From assembly GCF_001722485.1 (NCBI RefSeq), contig NZ_LWGL01000014.1, positions 1 through 39,442 on the forward strand: a DNA stretch of 39,442 bases. The letters run 5' to 3'. Made by a program: the position numbers and the translations under genes. This DNA is from Cellulosimicrobium cellulans. Its GTDB lineage: Bacteria; Actinomycetota; Actinomycetes; Actinomycetales; Cellulomonadaceae. Position 1 is the stretch's first letter, and the number at the start of each line of letters is the position of its first letter. Below the pieces are notes generated by a model, which was not told where the DNA came from, ran no database searches, and worked only from the letters and a program-made list of their open reading frames with translations. Positions 8,645 through 17,151 of this stretch are shown piece by piece.

Positions 8645-9694
8645 TCAGAAGGGCGCGATCCTCGCGGCGGGCGGGAAGATCTCGTCGAGCTCGGCGAGGT
8701 CGGCGGTGCTCGGCACCCACGCGCCGGCCGCCGCGTTCTGCCGGACCTGCTCGGGCCGGGTGGCGCCCGCGATGACGCTCGAGACCTGCGGGCGCGAGAG
8801 CAGCCAGCCGAGCGCGACCTGGAGCTCGGTGATCCCGCGCGCCTCGCAGAACGCGTGCAGGCGGTCCAGCGCCTCCCACGGCGCGGACTCGAGCAGGTGC
8901 GGCTTCGTGCGGACGAGCCGCCCGTCGTCGGGCCGCGCGCCGCCCGCGTACTTGCCGGTGAGCAGCCCGTTGGCCAGCGGGAAGTAGGGGAGCACGCCGA
9001 GCCCGTAGGCCTGCGCGGCGGGCAGCACCTCGAGCTCGGCCGCGCGGTCGACGAGGTTGTACTGGTTCTGCGCGGAGACGAACCGCGTGCCCCCCGCGGC
9101 GCGCGCGACGAACTCGGCCTCGGCGATCTGCCAGCCCGCGCGGTTGGAGTGCCCGACGTAGCGGACCTTGCCGGCGCGGACGAGGTCGTCGAGCGCGGAC
9201 AGCGTCTCCTCGACCGGCGTGAACGGGTCCGGGGTGTGGAACTGGTAGAGGTCGATCCAGTCTGTCCGGAGGCGCCGCAGCGACCCCTCCACGGCGCGCA
9301 CGACGTACCGCCGCGAACCCCGGGCCCCGAAGTCCTCGCCCGCGGCGCCGCGCATCGACATGCCGAACTTCGTCGCGACCACCACCTCGTCGCGGCGCGA
9401 GCCGAGCGCCTGCCCGAGCAGCTCCTCGCTCAGTCCCGGGCGCGCCCCGTAGGTGTCCGCCGTGTCGAAGAACGTGACGCCCGCGTCGAGGGCGGCGTCG
9501 ACGACGGCGCGCGTGCCCTCGAGCGTCTCGGTCGCCGTCTGCGCGCGGCCGAAGTTGTTGCACCCGAGGCCGACCGCGGACACCGCGAGGCCCGACCGGC
9601 CGAGGCGGCGCAGCGCCGGGGCGGGCTGCGGGGACGAGGCGGCCGGCGCGCCCGCGGGCGCGCGGGCGGCCGAGCCCGTCGCGGGCCGGGACAC
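8645..9694 (-). CDS. Aldo/keto reductase
   Basis: A 349-residue NADP(H)-dependent oxidoreductase of the AKR superfamily (YajO/YdjG-like group), acting on aldehydes or ketones. The tetrad is visible: Asp and Tyr in FFDTADTYG, Lys in VVVATKFG, His in YQFHTPD. The NADP-binding C-terminal part includes GVLPYFPLANGLLTGKY and SSVIAGATRPEQV. About 27 residues before LRRLGRSGLAVSAVGLG are Ala/Pro-rich and not conserved, so translation might begin later than the ATG at 9694. The substrate cannot be inferred, and no functional link to the adjacent polysaccharide locus is evident. Confidence 0.9.
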   Translation of the reverse strand: MSRPATGSAARAPAGAPAASSPQPAPALRRLGRSGLAVSAVGLGCNNFGRAQTATETLEGTRAVVDAALDAGVTFFDTADTYGARPGLSEELLGQALGSRRDEVVVATKFGMSMRGAAGEDFGARGSRRYVVRAVEGSLRRLRTDWIDLYQFHTPDPFTPVEETLSALDDLVRAGKVRYVGHSNRAGWQIAEAEFVARAAGGTRFVSAQNQYNLVDRAAELEVLPAAQAYGLGVLPYFPLANGLLTGKYAGGARPDDGRLVRTKPHLLESAPWEALDRLHAFCEARGITELQVALGWLLSRPQVSSVIAGATRPEQVRQNAAAGAWVPSTADLAELDEIFPPAARIAPF

Positions 9695-9704
9695 CGGCCC
9701 GCCC

Positions 9705-9737
9705 GGCCCCGGGGACCATCATCGGCTCCCCGGGCCG
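9705..9737. promoter_or_regulatory. Inverted repeat in the divergent spacer
   Basis: GGCCCCGGGGA at 9705-9715 and TCCCCGGGCC at 9727-9736 form an 8-bp stem plus a bulge, in the 133-bp spacer between the aldo/keto reductase and the first polysaccharide gene. It is a possible operator or hairpin; I see no clear -10/-35 pair here. Confidence 0.3.
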
Positions 9738-9827
9738 TCATCCCACGGCACGCGCGCGACGCGTCGGGAGCACACCCGTGCCCCGCCGGGTCCGCCCTGC
9801 CGTCGCACGGACGTCGCGGGGGGCACC

Positions 9828-11363
9828 ATGACGTTGGAACGGGAGCAGGACCCGAGGCCGGTCGCTCTGGACCGGTCACCGTCGTCGCACGACGCGCCGC
9901 AGGGGGCGTCGTCGTTCGACACCGGACAGCTCGTCCGGATCGCGCTCGGCGCCTACCGGCGACCGGGCTGGAAGACCCGCCTGACCCGCCGGGTCGCGCT
10001 GGTGGACACGGCGGCGGTGACCGCCGCCGTCGCCGCCGCCTACCTCGTGCGGTTCGACGGCATCGGGGGGACCGCCCTCGACGTGCAGTACCTCGCGATC
10101 TCGGTCGGGCTGCTCGCCGCCTGGTCGCTCGCCCTGCGGATGGCCTTCTCGCGGGAGAGCCGCGTGCTCGGCACCGGTGCGCCGGAGTACGCGCGGGTCG
10201 TGAACGCGACCCTCGCCGTCTTCGGGTTCGTCGCCGTGGTCGCGTACCTCCTGCGGTACGACCTCGCCCGGGGCTACGTGGCGATCGCCCTGCCCGTCGG
10301 TCTGGTCCTGCTGCTGCTCGGCCGGTACGCCGTCAAGCAGCGGCTCGTCCGCCTGCGCGAGCGCGGACGCTGCCGGTCGCGGACCATCGTGGTCGGTGGC
10401 CGCGAGGGCGCCGCCCACCTGGTCGAGGAGCTGCGGAAGGACCGTCGCGCGGGCTACGAGGTCGTCGGGGCCTGCGTGCCGGGCGGTCCCGTGGAGCCGC
10501 ACGAGCAGGTCGCGGGCGTGCCCGTCGTGGGCGACGTGGGCGACGGGGCACGGCTCGTCGAGCCGCTGCGCGTCGACACGGTCATGGTGACCGGCTCCGA
10601 CCTCGTGACGCCGCGTACCGTCAAGCGGCTCGCGTGGGACCTCGAGCCCTGGGGCGCGGACCTGGTCCTCGCCCCGGCGCTCACCGACGTCGCCGGGCCG
10701 CGGATCCGCACGCGTCCCGTGGCCGGTCTCCCGCTGCTCCACGTCGAGGCGCCCGGGTACTCCGGGCCGCAGCACGTGCTCAAGCGGGCGTTCGACGTCG
10801 TGGGCGCGGCACTGCTCGTCGCGCTGTTCTCCGTGCCGCTGCTCGTCACCGCGGTCGCGGTCAAGGTGTCGAGCCGCGGGCCGGTCTTCTTCCGGCAGGA
10901 GCGCGTGGGGCTGCAGGGGGAGCCTTTCACGGTGCTCAAGTTCCGGTCGATGGTCGTCGACGCGGAGTCACGCCTCGAGGACGTCCTCGGTGCGGGGAAC
11001 GTCGGCGTCTTCTACAAGCCGCGGCACGACCCGCGCGTGACCCGGGTGGGCCGGTTCATCCGGCGCTACTCGATCGACGAGCTGCCGCAGCTGTTCAACG
11101 TGCTCGGCGGGTCCATGAGCCTGGTCGGACCGCGGCCCCAGGTCGCGCTCGAGGTCGACCAGTACGACGACGAGATCGGTCGCCGGCTCCTCGTACGGCC
11201 AGGGCTCACCGGCCTGTGGCAGGTCTCGGGCCGCAACAACCTCACGCTCGAGGAGAGCGTGCGCCTCGACCTGTACTACGTGGAGAACTGGACGATGGCG
11301 GGCGACCTGCTGATCCTGCTGCGCACGCTGCGGGCGGTGGTGGGCCGTGACGGCGCGTACTAG
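9828..11363 (+). CDS. Polyprenyl glycosylphosphotransferase (WbaP/CpsE type), initiating enzyme
   Basis: A 511-residue membrane enzyme that moves a sugar-1-phosphate from a nucleotide sugar to undecaprenyl phosphate, starting repeat-unit assembly. The N-terminal half has four to five hydrophobic segments (about 60-165), then a Rossmann-like CoA-binding-type domain (IVVGGREGAAHLVEEL). The catalytic C-terminal domain starts near residue 316 with KRAFDVVGA and a further membrane helix, then FFRQERVGLQGEPFTVLKFR, the RRYSIDELPQLFNVL block and MSLVGPRPQ. The ATG at 9828 follows a G-rich CGCGGGGGG Shine-Dalgarno; the open frame further upstream lacks family sequence. It heads the plus-strand operon through 18425. 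Sugar choice (Glc, Gal or other) is not resolvable. Confidence 0.94.
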   Translation: MTLEREQDPRPVALDRSPSSHDAPQGASSFDTGQLVRIALGAYRRPGWKTRLTRRVALVDTAAVTAAVAAAYLVRFDGIGGTALDVQYLAISVGLLAAWSLALRMAFSRESRVLGTGAPEYARVVNATLAVFGFVAVVAYLLRYDLARGYVAIALPVGLVLLLLGRYAVKQRLVRLRERGRCRSRTIVVGGREGAAHLVEELRKDRRAGYEVVGACVPGGPVEPHEQVAGVPVVGDVGDGARLVEPLRVDTVMVTGSDLVTPRTVKRLAWDLEPWGADLVLAPALTDVAGPRIRTRPVAGLPLLHVEAPGYSGPQHVLKRAFDVVGAALLVALFSVPLLVTAVAVKVSSRGPVFFRQERVGLQGEPFTVLKFRSMVVDAESRLEDVLGAGNVGVFYKPRHDPRVTRVGRFIRRYSIDELPQLFNVLGGSMSLVGPRPQVALEVDQYDDEIGRRLLVRPGLTGLWQVSGRNNLTLEESVRLDLYYVENWTMAGDLLILLRTLRAVVGRDGAY

Positions 11364-12492
11364 GCCGAGGGTCGCGATCACGCAGCCCTACGTGCCGGCC
11401 TACCGCGAGCGCCTCCTCGGCCTCGTGGTGGGACGGCTGGCCGAGCTCGGCGTCGAGGCGCACGTGTTCTACGGCGGGGACGCCGAGCAGATGCGCCGTC
11501 GGCGCGGGCGCGGCGACATGGTCGAGGTGCCGTGGGCGAGCGAGGTGGACGCGCGCGTCGTGCGGGTGGGCCGCGGTGGCCGGCACGTGCTGCGGCGCCG
11601 TCTGCCGCGGGGGTGGCACGACGCCGTCCTGGTGACCGAGATGCAGGCGGGGAACCTCGACGCGGTGCACGCCGCGCTGCGGGGCCGCCGGTTCGTCACG
11701 TGGGGCCACGGCGCGTCGTACACCGCGGACGAGGTGCGCGCCGCGGGCCGGCTCGAGGCGTGGGTCAACGGTCGCGCCGCCCACGTGCTGACCTACACGG
11801 AGGCGGGCCGGGACCGGGTGCTGCGGACGTCGGGCCTGCCGCCGGACCGGGTCACCGCCTTCCGCAACGCGACGGACACGGCCGCGCTGCGACGCGAGCT
11901 GGCGGACCTCGACGAACCGGCGCTCGCGGCGTACCGGGCGCAGGTGGGGCTGCCGGACGACGCGTCGGTCGCGCTCGTGCTCGGCGCGCTGGACGCGCAC
12001 AAGCTGCCGGGGCTCGTGTGCGCCGCTGCCACGGAGGTGTTCCGTCGCGACCCGCGCGCGTGGCTGCTCGTGGCGGGCGACGGGCCCGCCGCGCCGGTGT
12101 TCCACGACCTCGCGGCGCGCACCGGTCGCGTGGTCGTGCTGGGGCAGGTCGGCACGGCCGGCATGGCCCGGGCGGGCGCGGTCTCGCGTCTCCTGCTCAA
12201 CCCGGGGCGCGTCGGCCTCGTCGCCGTCGACGCCCTGGTGATGGGGCTGCCGGTCCTGACGACCGACGCCGCGCGGCACGCCCCGGAGGTCGAGTACCTG
12301 CGCGAGGGCACGGACCGGCGCACCGTGGCGGGCACTGCGTCGGCGGTGACCGACGCGTGGCTCGACCTGGCGGCGGCGCGCGCGGACGGGACCGCGGCGC
12401 GCGCCGCGGACGACCGCGACGTGCCGTCGGTCGAGTCGGCCGCTGATCGGATCGTCGGCGCGCTGCACCGCGTGGTGGAGGACGCCGCATGA
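11347..12492 (+). CDS. Glycosyltransferase, GT4-like
   Basis: A 381-residue GT-B glycosyltransferase, probably adding the second or a later sugar to the lipid-linked repeat. It opens with VAITQPYVPAYRERLL, has WGHGASYTADEV in the acceptor-side domain, and a nucleotide-sugar domain with VALVLGALDAHKLPGLV, LVAGDGP and LLNPGRVGLVAVDALVMGLPVL in place of the common E-x7-E region. The first Glu of that motif appears replaced within GRVGLVAVDA, which is atypical for retaining GT4 enzymes. The GTG at 11347 overlaps the upstream gene by 17 bases, indicating coupling. Confidence 0.82.
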   Translation: MTARTRPRVAITQPYVPAYRERLLGLVVGRLAELGVEAHVFYGGDAEQMRRRRGRGDMVEVPWASEVDARVVRVGRGGRHVLRRRLPRGWHDAVLVTEMQAGNLDAVHAALRGRRFVTWGHGASYTADEVRAAGRLEAWVNGRAAHVLTYTEAGRDRVLRTSGLPPDRVTAFRNATDTAALRRELADLDEPALAAYRAQVGLPDDASVALVLGALDAHKLPGLVCAAATEVFRRDPRAWLLVAGDGPAAPVFHDLAARTGRVVVLGQVGTAGMARAGAVSRLLLNPGRVGLVAVDALVMGLPVLTTDAARHAPEVEYLREGTDRRTVAGTASAVTDAWLDLAAARADGTAARAADDRDVPSVESAADRIVGALHRVVEDAA

Positions 12493-13592
12493 GGGTCGTC
12501 CACTACTACGCGCGCTATCTCCAGCACCGGTCCGGGGTGACGGACTCGATCGAGAACTGGGTCCGCCAGGCGCGGCGGTCCGGGCACGACGCGATGATCG
12601 TGTGCGCCGCGGTCGCGTCCCCGCGGGAGCTGCCGGCGGACGTCGGCGACGCGGTCCGCACGGTGGCGCACGTCGGACGCGGCCGGACGAGCTGGGTGCC
12701 GACCGGGCTCGGCCGGACTCTCGCGCCGGGCGACGCGCTGTACCTCCACGAGGGCTGGGTGCTGAGCAACCTCGCCGCCGCGCACGAGGCGCGCCGCCGC
12801 GGGGCGACCGTAGTCGTCATGCCGCACGGCGTCTACGAGACCGGCATCACGTCCCGGCTCCGGGACGTCGTCGGGATACGCCGGCGGGCGGAGCGGGCGG
12901 TCCTGCGCCGGGCGGACTGGCTCCACGTCTTCTACCCGTCGGAGGCGGACCTCGTCGACGACGTCGCGCCCCGGCGGAGCGCCGCGACGCTCGTCCTGCC
13001 CAACGGGGCGCCCGACGCGGACGCCGTGCCCCGCTGGTGCGGCGGCGCGGGCTACTACCTGTGGATGGGACGCTACGACCTCGACCACAAGGGCGTCGAC
13101 AACCTGCTGCGCCGCTGGGCCGAGCTGCCCGCGCCACGTCCGCGTCTCGTGCTCGCCGGCCCGGACTTCCGGGGCGGGCGGCGCCGGACCGCCGACCTCG
13201 TCGCCGAGCTCGGGCTGGGCGGGACCGTGGAGGTCCGCGGCAACGCGACCGGCGAGGACAAGGCCCGGCTGATGCGCGAGTGCCGCGCCTACCTGCACCC
13301 GTCCCGCTGGGAGTCCTGCAGCATCCTCCTGCTCGAGATGCTCGCGGCCGGCGTGCCGACCGTCGTCTCCGCCACCATCCACGCCGCCGCACCCCTCGCC
13401 AGGGCGGGGGCCGTCGTCGTGCACGACTTCGGGCGCCCCGGCGGACTCGGTGCCGTGCTCGGGGCGGTCGACGGGGACGAGGAGCTGAGCCGGGCGGCGC
13501 GGACCTGGGTGCACGGCACCGCGACCTGGGACCGCCTCGGCGAGGAGTACGGAGCCTGGCTCGCCGGGCTGGAGGAAGGGGTGCGCGCATGA
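12489..13592 (+). CDS. Glycosyltransferase, GT4 family
   Basis: A 367-residue GT-B enzyme with the hallmarks of GT4. MRVVHYYARYLQHRSGVTDS is the N-terminal acceptor-domain start and VVMPHGVYETG the HG motif. Then come WMGRYDLDHKGVDNLL (donor-phosphate Arg/Lys region) and HPSRWESCSILLLEMLAAGV, the E-x7-E donor-binding helix with both Glu present. Start and upstream stop overlap as ATGA, so it is translated with the previous transferase. It probably acts on the cytoplasmic face on undecaprenyl-linked oligosaccharide. Confidence 0.88.
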   Translation: MRVVHYYARYLQHRSGVTDSIENWVRQARRSGHDAMIVCAAVASPRELPADVGDAVRTVAHVGRGRTSWVPTGLGRTLAPGDALYLHEGWVLSNLAAAHEARRRGATVVVMPHGVYETGITSRLRDVVGIRRRAERAVLRRADWLHVFYPSEADLVDDVAPRRSAATLVLPNGAPDADAVPRWCGGAGYYLWMGRYDLDHKGVDNLLRRWAELPAPRPRLVLAGPDFRGGRRRTADLVAELGLGGTVEVRGNATGEDKARLMRECRAYLHPSRWESCSILLLEMLAAGVPTVVSATIHAAAPLARAGAVVVHDFGRPGGLGAVLGAVDGDEELSRAARTWVHGTATWDRLGEEYGAWLAGLEEGVRA

Positions 13593-14530
13593 TCGTGGTC
13601 GTCGATCCCGGGGCGGCGTCGACCAACGTCGGCGACCGGATCATCTCCGAGTCCGTGGACGCCGAGCTCGTCACGCCCCTGCGTTCCGCGGGCCGCGACG
13701 TCGAACGGGTGCCGATGCACGGCACGCCCTCGGCGACGGACCGTGCGGCACTGCGCGCCGCGGAGGCGGTGGTGGCGTGCGGGACCAACCTCCTGTCCGA
13801 CCACATGCGGTTCCGGCGCGCCTGGCACTGGCCGGCCGAGGACGTCGAGCTGTGCCGGGGGCGGCTGACGTTCCTCGGCGTCGGGTGGTGGCAGTACCAG
13901 CGCGCGGGCGTCGACCCGGTCTCCGCGGCGTGGCTGCGGTCGCTCGCCGGGAGCACGCCCTGGGCCGTGCGCGACGAGTACTCGCTCGCGAAGCTCCGCC
14001 GCGCCCGCGTCCCGGCGGTCCACACGAGCTGCCCGACGTTGTGGCGTGTGGAGAAGCAGGTGCTGCCGGCGGACGAGCGGCGCGTCGTCGTCACGTTCAC
14101 GGACTACAGCCAGGACCCGCTCGCGGACGCGCGGCTCGTGCGCGACCTCGCCGAGCGGTTCGACGAGATCCTGTTCTGGCCGCAGGGTCCGGGGGACCCG
14201 GCGTACGTCGAGCAGGTCCGGGGCGGGATCGGGGCCGTGCTCGGCCCGGGTCTCGACGACTTCGACGCGGTGCTCGACGAGCCCGGCACCGCGTACGTGG
14301 GCCTGCGCCTGCACGGGGGGATCCGCGCCATGCAGAAGGGCGTGCCGTCCCTCGTGCTCTCCATCGACAACCGGGCTCGCGAGATCGCGCGCTCGGTGGG
14401 GCTGCGGGCGCCCTCCCGCCACGCCGTGCACGCGTACCGCGAGGACCTGTCCTCCGGCGAGGCCGTGGCGCTCGCGGTGCCACGGGACACGGTGGACCGG
14501 TGGCGCAGGGGCTGGGAGATCGAGCCATGA
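13589..14530 (+). CDS. Polysaccharide pyruvyl transferase family protein
   Basis: A 313-residue protein of the polysaccharide pyruvyltransferase family, expected to use phosphoenolpyruvate to place a ketal on a sugar of the repeat unit and so add a negative charge. Family marks are the N-terminal STNVGDRIISESVDAEL (N-x-GD), the middle HTSCPTLWRV, and the C-terminal YVGLRLHGGIRAMQKGVPSL with the RLHGG signature. It is coupled to the flanking genes by ATGA overlaps at both ends (13589 and 14527). WcaK and CsaB are relatives of known context; the acceptor sugar here is unknown. Confidence 0.85.
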   Translation: MIVVVDPGAASTNVGDRIISESVDAELVTPLRSAGRDVERVPMHGTPSATDRAALRAAEAVVACGTNLLSDHMRFRRAWHWPAEDVELCRGRLTFLGVGWWQYQRAGVDPVSAAWLRSLAGSTPWAVRDEYSLAKLRRARVPAVHTSCPTLWRVEKQVLPADERRVVVTFTDYSQDPLADARLVRDLAERFDEILFWPQGPGDPAYVEQVRGGIGAVLGPGLDDFDAVLDEPGTAYVGLRLHGGIRAMQKGVPSLVLSIDNRAREIARSVGLRAPSRHAVHAYREDLSSGEAVALAVPRDTVDRWRRGWEIEP

Positions 14531-14880
14531 CGACGACGCACGACGCGACCGCGGTCCTGCCCGCACCCGGCACCGGCCTCGACCCCGCGCGCCTCCCGGC
14601 GACCGACTACGTCCTCGTGACGAGCGAGGCCGACTGGCTCGCCGTGGACCGGGCCGGGCTCGCGCCCGTGGCCACCCACGTCCGGTTCAGCGTGACCGAC
14701 GCCCGCTCGGACGTCGCGGCGCGGCTCGGGCGCCTCGTCATGCCGTGGCGCTGGCGACGGACGATCCTCAACACCGGCATCCGGGAGGTGCGGTACGGGC
14801 CCGGCGCCCCCGCCGCGCCCCTGCTCGGGGCGCTCCTCGCGGGCAGCCGCGTCGTCCGGGAGCGCCGTGGCCACGGCTGA
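14527..14880 (+). CDS. Uncharacterised 117-residue protein inside the polysaccharide operon
   Basis: I do not recognise this protein. It is 117 residues, soluble, with an Ala/Pro N-terminal tail, then a compact block (DYVLVTSEADWLAVDRAGL, THVRFSVTDARSDVAARLGR, MPWRWRRTILNTGIREVRYG) ending in a basic tail. There are no membrane segments, Cys motifs or glycosyltransferase signatures. It starts on an ATGA overlap with the pyruvyltransferase and overlaps the flippase start by 14 bases, so it is translated as part of the operon. Its codon usage matches its neighbours, arguing that it is a real gene. A partner or regulator of the pyruvyltransferase or flippase is a guess from position only. Confidence 0.7.
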   Translation: MTTTHDATAVLPAPGTGLDPARLPATDYVLVTSEADWLAVDRAGLAPVATHVRFSVTDARSDVAARLGRLVMPWRWRRTILNTGIREVRYGPGAPAAPLLGALLAGSRVVRERRGHG

Positions 14881-16114
14881 GGCGGTCCGGCGCCGGGTCG
14901 CCCGCCCGGCCGCAGCGCTCCTGCGTCCGCTGTTCCTCGCCCAGGCCGCCGCGAGCGCCGCGGGTGCTCTGCTCGTGCTCCTCGGCGCGTGGACGATGGA
15001 ACCGGTCGAGTTCGCCGCGTTCAGCCTCGTCGTCCTGGTGCTGACCGTCGGCACCGGGCTCGCCCGCAGCGCGCTGTTCCAGCCGGCGCTGGTCGAGCGG
15101 CGGACCGACCCGGAGGCGTCCGTGCCGGCGCGCTACCTCGTCCGGGCCGCCGCGGCCGTGGCTCTCCTCGTCTGCGCGGTCGTCGCCCTGGCGACACCCC
15201 TCACCTGGGGCGACGCGGTCGTGGCCGGGCTCGCGAGCGGCGCACCGCTCGTCCACGACTGGCTGCGGTTCCGCTGCGTCGGGCAGGGGCGCAAGGGCGT
15301 GGTCGCCGTCTCGGACGGTGCCCGGCTCGCGCTCGTGCCCGCGGTGCTGCTCGTCGCGGACGCCCCGCGCCCCGTCCTCGCGTCCGTGCTCGTGTGGTGC
15401 CTCGGGTACGCGGTGGCCGCGGTGCCGCTCGCGGTGGCCGCGAGGCGCCCGGAGCGCTGGACCCCGTACGCGCGCTACGGGTCCCGCGCGAGGTCGCAGG
15501 CGTACGAGTTCGCCGTCGCCCAGCTCGTGACGACCGTCCCGCTCCTCGTGCTCGGCGCGCTCGCGGTGAGCACGAGCATCGGCGCGTTCCGCCTCGGGCA
15601 GACGCTGTACGGACCGGTCAACGTCCTGTTCGCGGCCGCCGCGCTGAACCTGCTGGCCGACGCCGTCGACACGGGACCACGGCCGGACGACGCGACCCTC
15701 GTCCGCCGGGCACGTCGCCTCGGCCTGGTCTCGTGCGGGCTGGCGTCGTGCCTGGCGGTGGTGCTCGTCGCCGCGGCGGCCCTGGGCTGGGTCCGGCCGT
15801 CGGGCATCGAGCAGCACGAGCTCGTGGTGGCGCTCGCCGCCGTGGGGTGCTTCGCCGCGCTCGGCGGATGGGTCGGGCCGCACCTCGTGACGCTGCGGGT
15901 CTTCCGCGCGCAGTCGGCCCTGACCCTCGCGCGGATCGGGATGGTGGCGCTCACGTGGACCGGGTTCGCCGTCGGGTACGTCGTGGGAGGGGTGTTCGCG
16001 AGCCTCGTCGCGGGCTTCGTGCTGGGCGGCGTGGGATATCCCGCACTCTTCCTCCCCGTCGCCCGGCGGACCTATTCCCGGGTGCTCGGAGGAAAGGGGA
16101 CCGGCCCGTGGTGA
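14867..16114 (+). CDS. Wzx-like polysaccharide flippase
   Basis: A 415-residue integral membrane protein with about 12 hydrophobic segments, of the kind that exports lipid-linked repeat units (MOP superfamily, Wzx/RfbX type). It has few conserved residues, so assignment rests on length, topology and position between pyruvyltransferase, acyltransferase and polymerase genes. The stretch SIGAFRLGQTLYGPVNVLF resembles the middle helix region of oligosaccharide flippases. The GTG at 14867 lies inside the preceding small gene. Its 3' end overlaps the acyltransferase start at 16108. Confidence 0.78.
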   Translation: MATAEAVRRRVARPAAALLRPLFLAQAAASAAGALLVLLGAWTMEPVEFAAFSLVVLVLTVGTGLARSALFQPALVERRTDPEASVPARYLVRAAAAVALLVCAVVALATPLTWGDAVVAGLASGAPLVHDWLRFRCVGQGRKGVVAVSDGARLALVPAVLLVADAPRPVLASVLVWCLGYAVAAVPLAVAARRPERWTPYARYGSRARSQAYEFAVAQLVTTVPLLVLGALAVSTSIGAFRLGQTLYGPVNVLFAAAALNLLADAVDTGPRPDDATLVRRARRLGLVSCGLASCLAVVLVAAAALGWVRPSGIEQHELVVALAAVGCFAALGGWVGPHLVTLRVFRAQSALTLARIGMVALTWTGFAVGYVVGGVFASLVAGFVLGGVGYPALFLPVARRTYSRVLGGKGTGPW

Positions 16115-17151
16115 CGACGGTTCCGCGTGACCGTCCGACGGACATTCTCCGGGGCGTCGCCGTCCTTCTCGTCGTGCTCGACCACGCGTCGGGCCTCGTG
16201 GCGACCAATACCACCGGGATGCCGTCTGCCGTGGGAATTCTCAACGACGCCGCGGGCCCTTTCCGGATGGCGACGCTGATGTTCCTCTCCGGCATGCTCG
16301 TGCCACGTTCCCTGGAGAAACGGCCGTCGGCGTACGTGCGGGGAAAGCTGCGCCACGTGGCGTGGCCGTACCTCGTGTGGTCGGCCGTCGTCCTCGGCCT
16401 GCTGACGGTGACCGCAGGCCTGACGGGTGACGGCGTGCCGGGGGAGACCGTGCTGCGTGTCTTTTACGATCCTCCGACCTACCTGTGGTTCCTCGGCTAT
16501 CTGCTCGTGTACTACCTCGTCGCGCTCGTGGTCCCCGTGCGGGCGCACGCAGTCCTCGCGGGGGCGGCGCTCGCCGTCGCGGCCCTGCCCGTCCCGGGCG
16601 ACGCCGGGCGTCTCGCCTACCTCGCGGCCTTCTTCTTCCTCGGGTCGGTCGTCTTCTGCCACCGGGAACGCTGGCGCCGCCGGCCGCCGCGGCGAGGGGT
16701 GCTCGTGGTCGCCGTGCTCGCCGCGGGCGCCGCGGCGGTCGCGTCGACCGCCGGGCACGAGGTCCGGTACGACCCGCTGTGGTCACCCGCGGTGGTGGGT
16801 GGCGTCGTGGCCGGTGTCGCGGCTGCGACGACCCTCGCCCCGACGGGGCGGACCCGCGCGGTCGAGGCCCTGGGGCGCTCGTCGGTCGTCTACTACGTCA
16901 CGCACTGGGTCGTGGCGCTCGTCGCCGTGCACGTGCTCCTGCGCAGCGGGTTCCGGGAGCCGACGACACTCCTCGTCGTCACCGTCGCGCTCGCGCTCGC
17001 GACCGGCTGGGCCGCCGACCGGCTCCGCGCGCGGAGCCGCCTCGTGTCCGCGCTGTTCGCCTTCCCCGAGCTGGGCCGGGCGGCGGGGCGGCACCCGGCG
17101 GGCACGGTCCGCGACGACGCGACGCCCGCCCGCGCCGGGGGTGCGTCGTGA
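16108..17151 (+). CDS. Membrane acyltransferase, acyltransferase-3 family
   Basis: A 347-residue, roughly 10-helix membrane protein of the acyltransferase-3 (OafA/WecH) family, expected to O-acetylate or otherwise acylate the polysaccharide. The opening RPTDILRGVAVLLVVLDHA carries the family's (D/R)xLRG and catalytic-region His. MLVPRSLEKRPSAYVRGKL and VVYYVTHWVVALV are further conserved blocks. GTG 16108 is preferred to the adjacent GTG 16111 because the purine-rich GGAGGAAAGGGG ends eight bases before it. It overlaps the flippase stop and ends in a GTGA overlap with the polymerase. Confidence 0.87.
   Translation: MVTTVPRDRPTDILRGVAVLLVVLDHASGLVATNTTGMPSAVGILNDAAGPFRMATLMFLSGMLVPRSLEKRPSAYVRGKLRHVAWPYLVWSAVVLGLLTVTAGLTGDGVPGETVLRVFYDPPTYLWFLGYLLVYYLVALVVPVRAHAVLAGAALAVAALPVPGDAGRLAYLAAFFFLGSVVFCHRERWRRRPPRRGVLVVAVLAAGAAAVASTAGHEVRYDPLWSPAVVGGVVAGVAAATTLAPTGRTRAVEALGRSSVVYYVTHWVVALVAVHVLLRSGFREPTTLLVVTVALALATGWAADRLRARSRLVSALFAFPELGRAAGRHPAGTVRDDATPARAGGAS

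Noticed and set aside
8255-11350. Very long plus-strand open frame (1031 codons) and a minus-strand 968-codon frame at 6816-9722
   Set aside because: Both are Arg/Pro/Ala-rich shadows of real genes in other frames; long stop-free frames are expected at this GC content.
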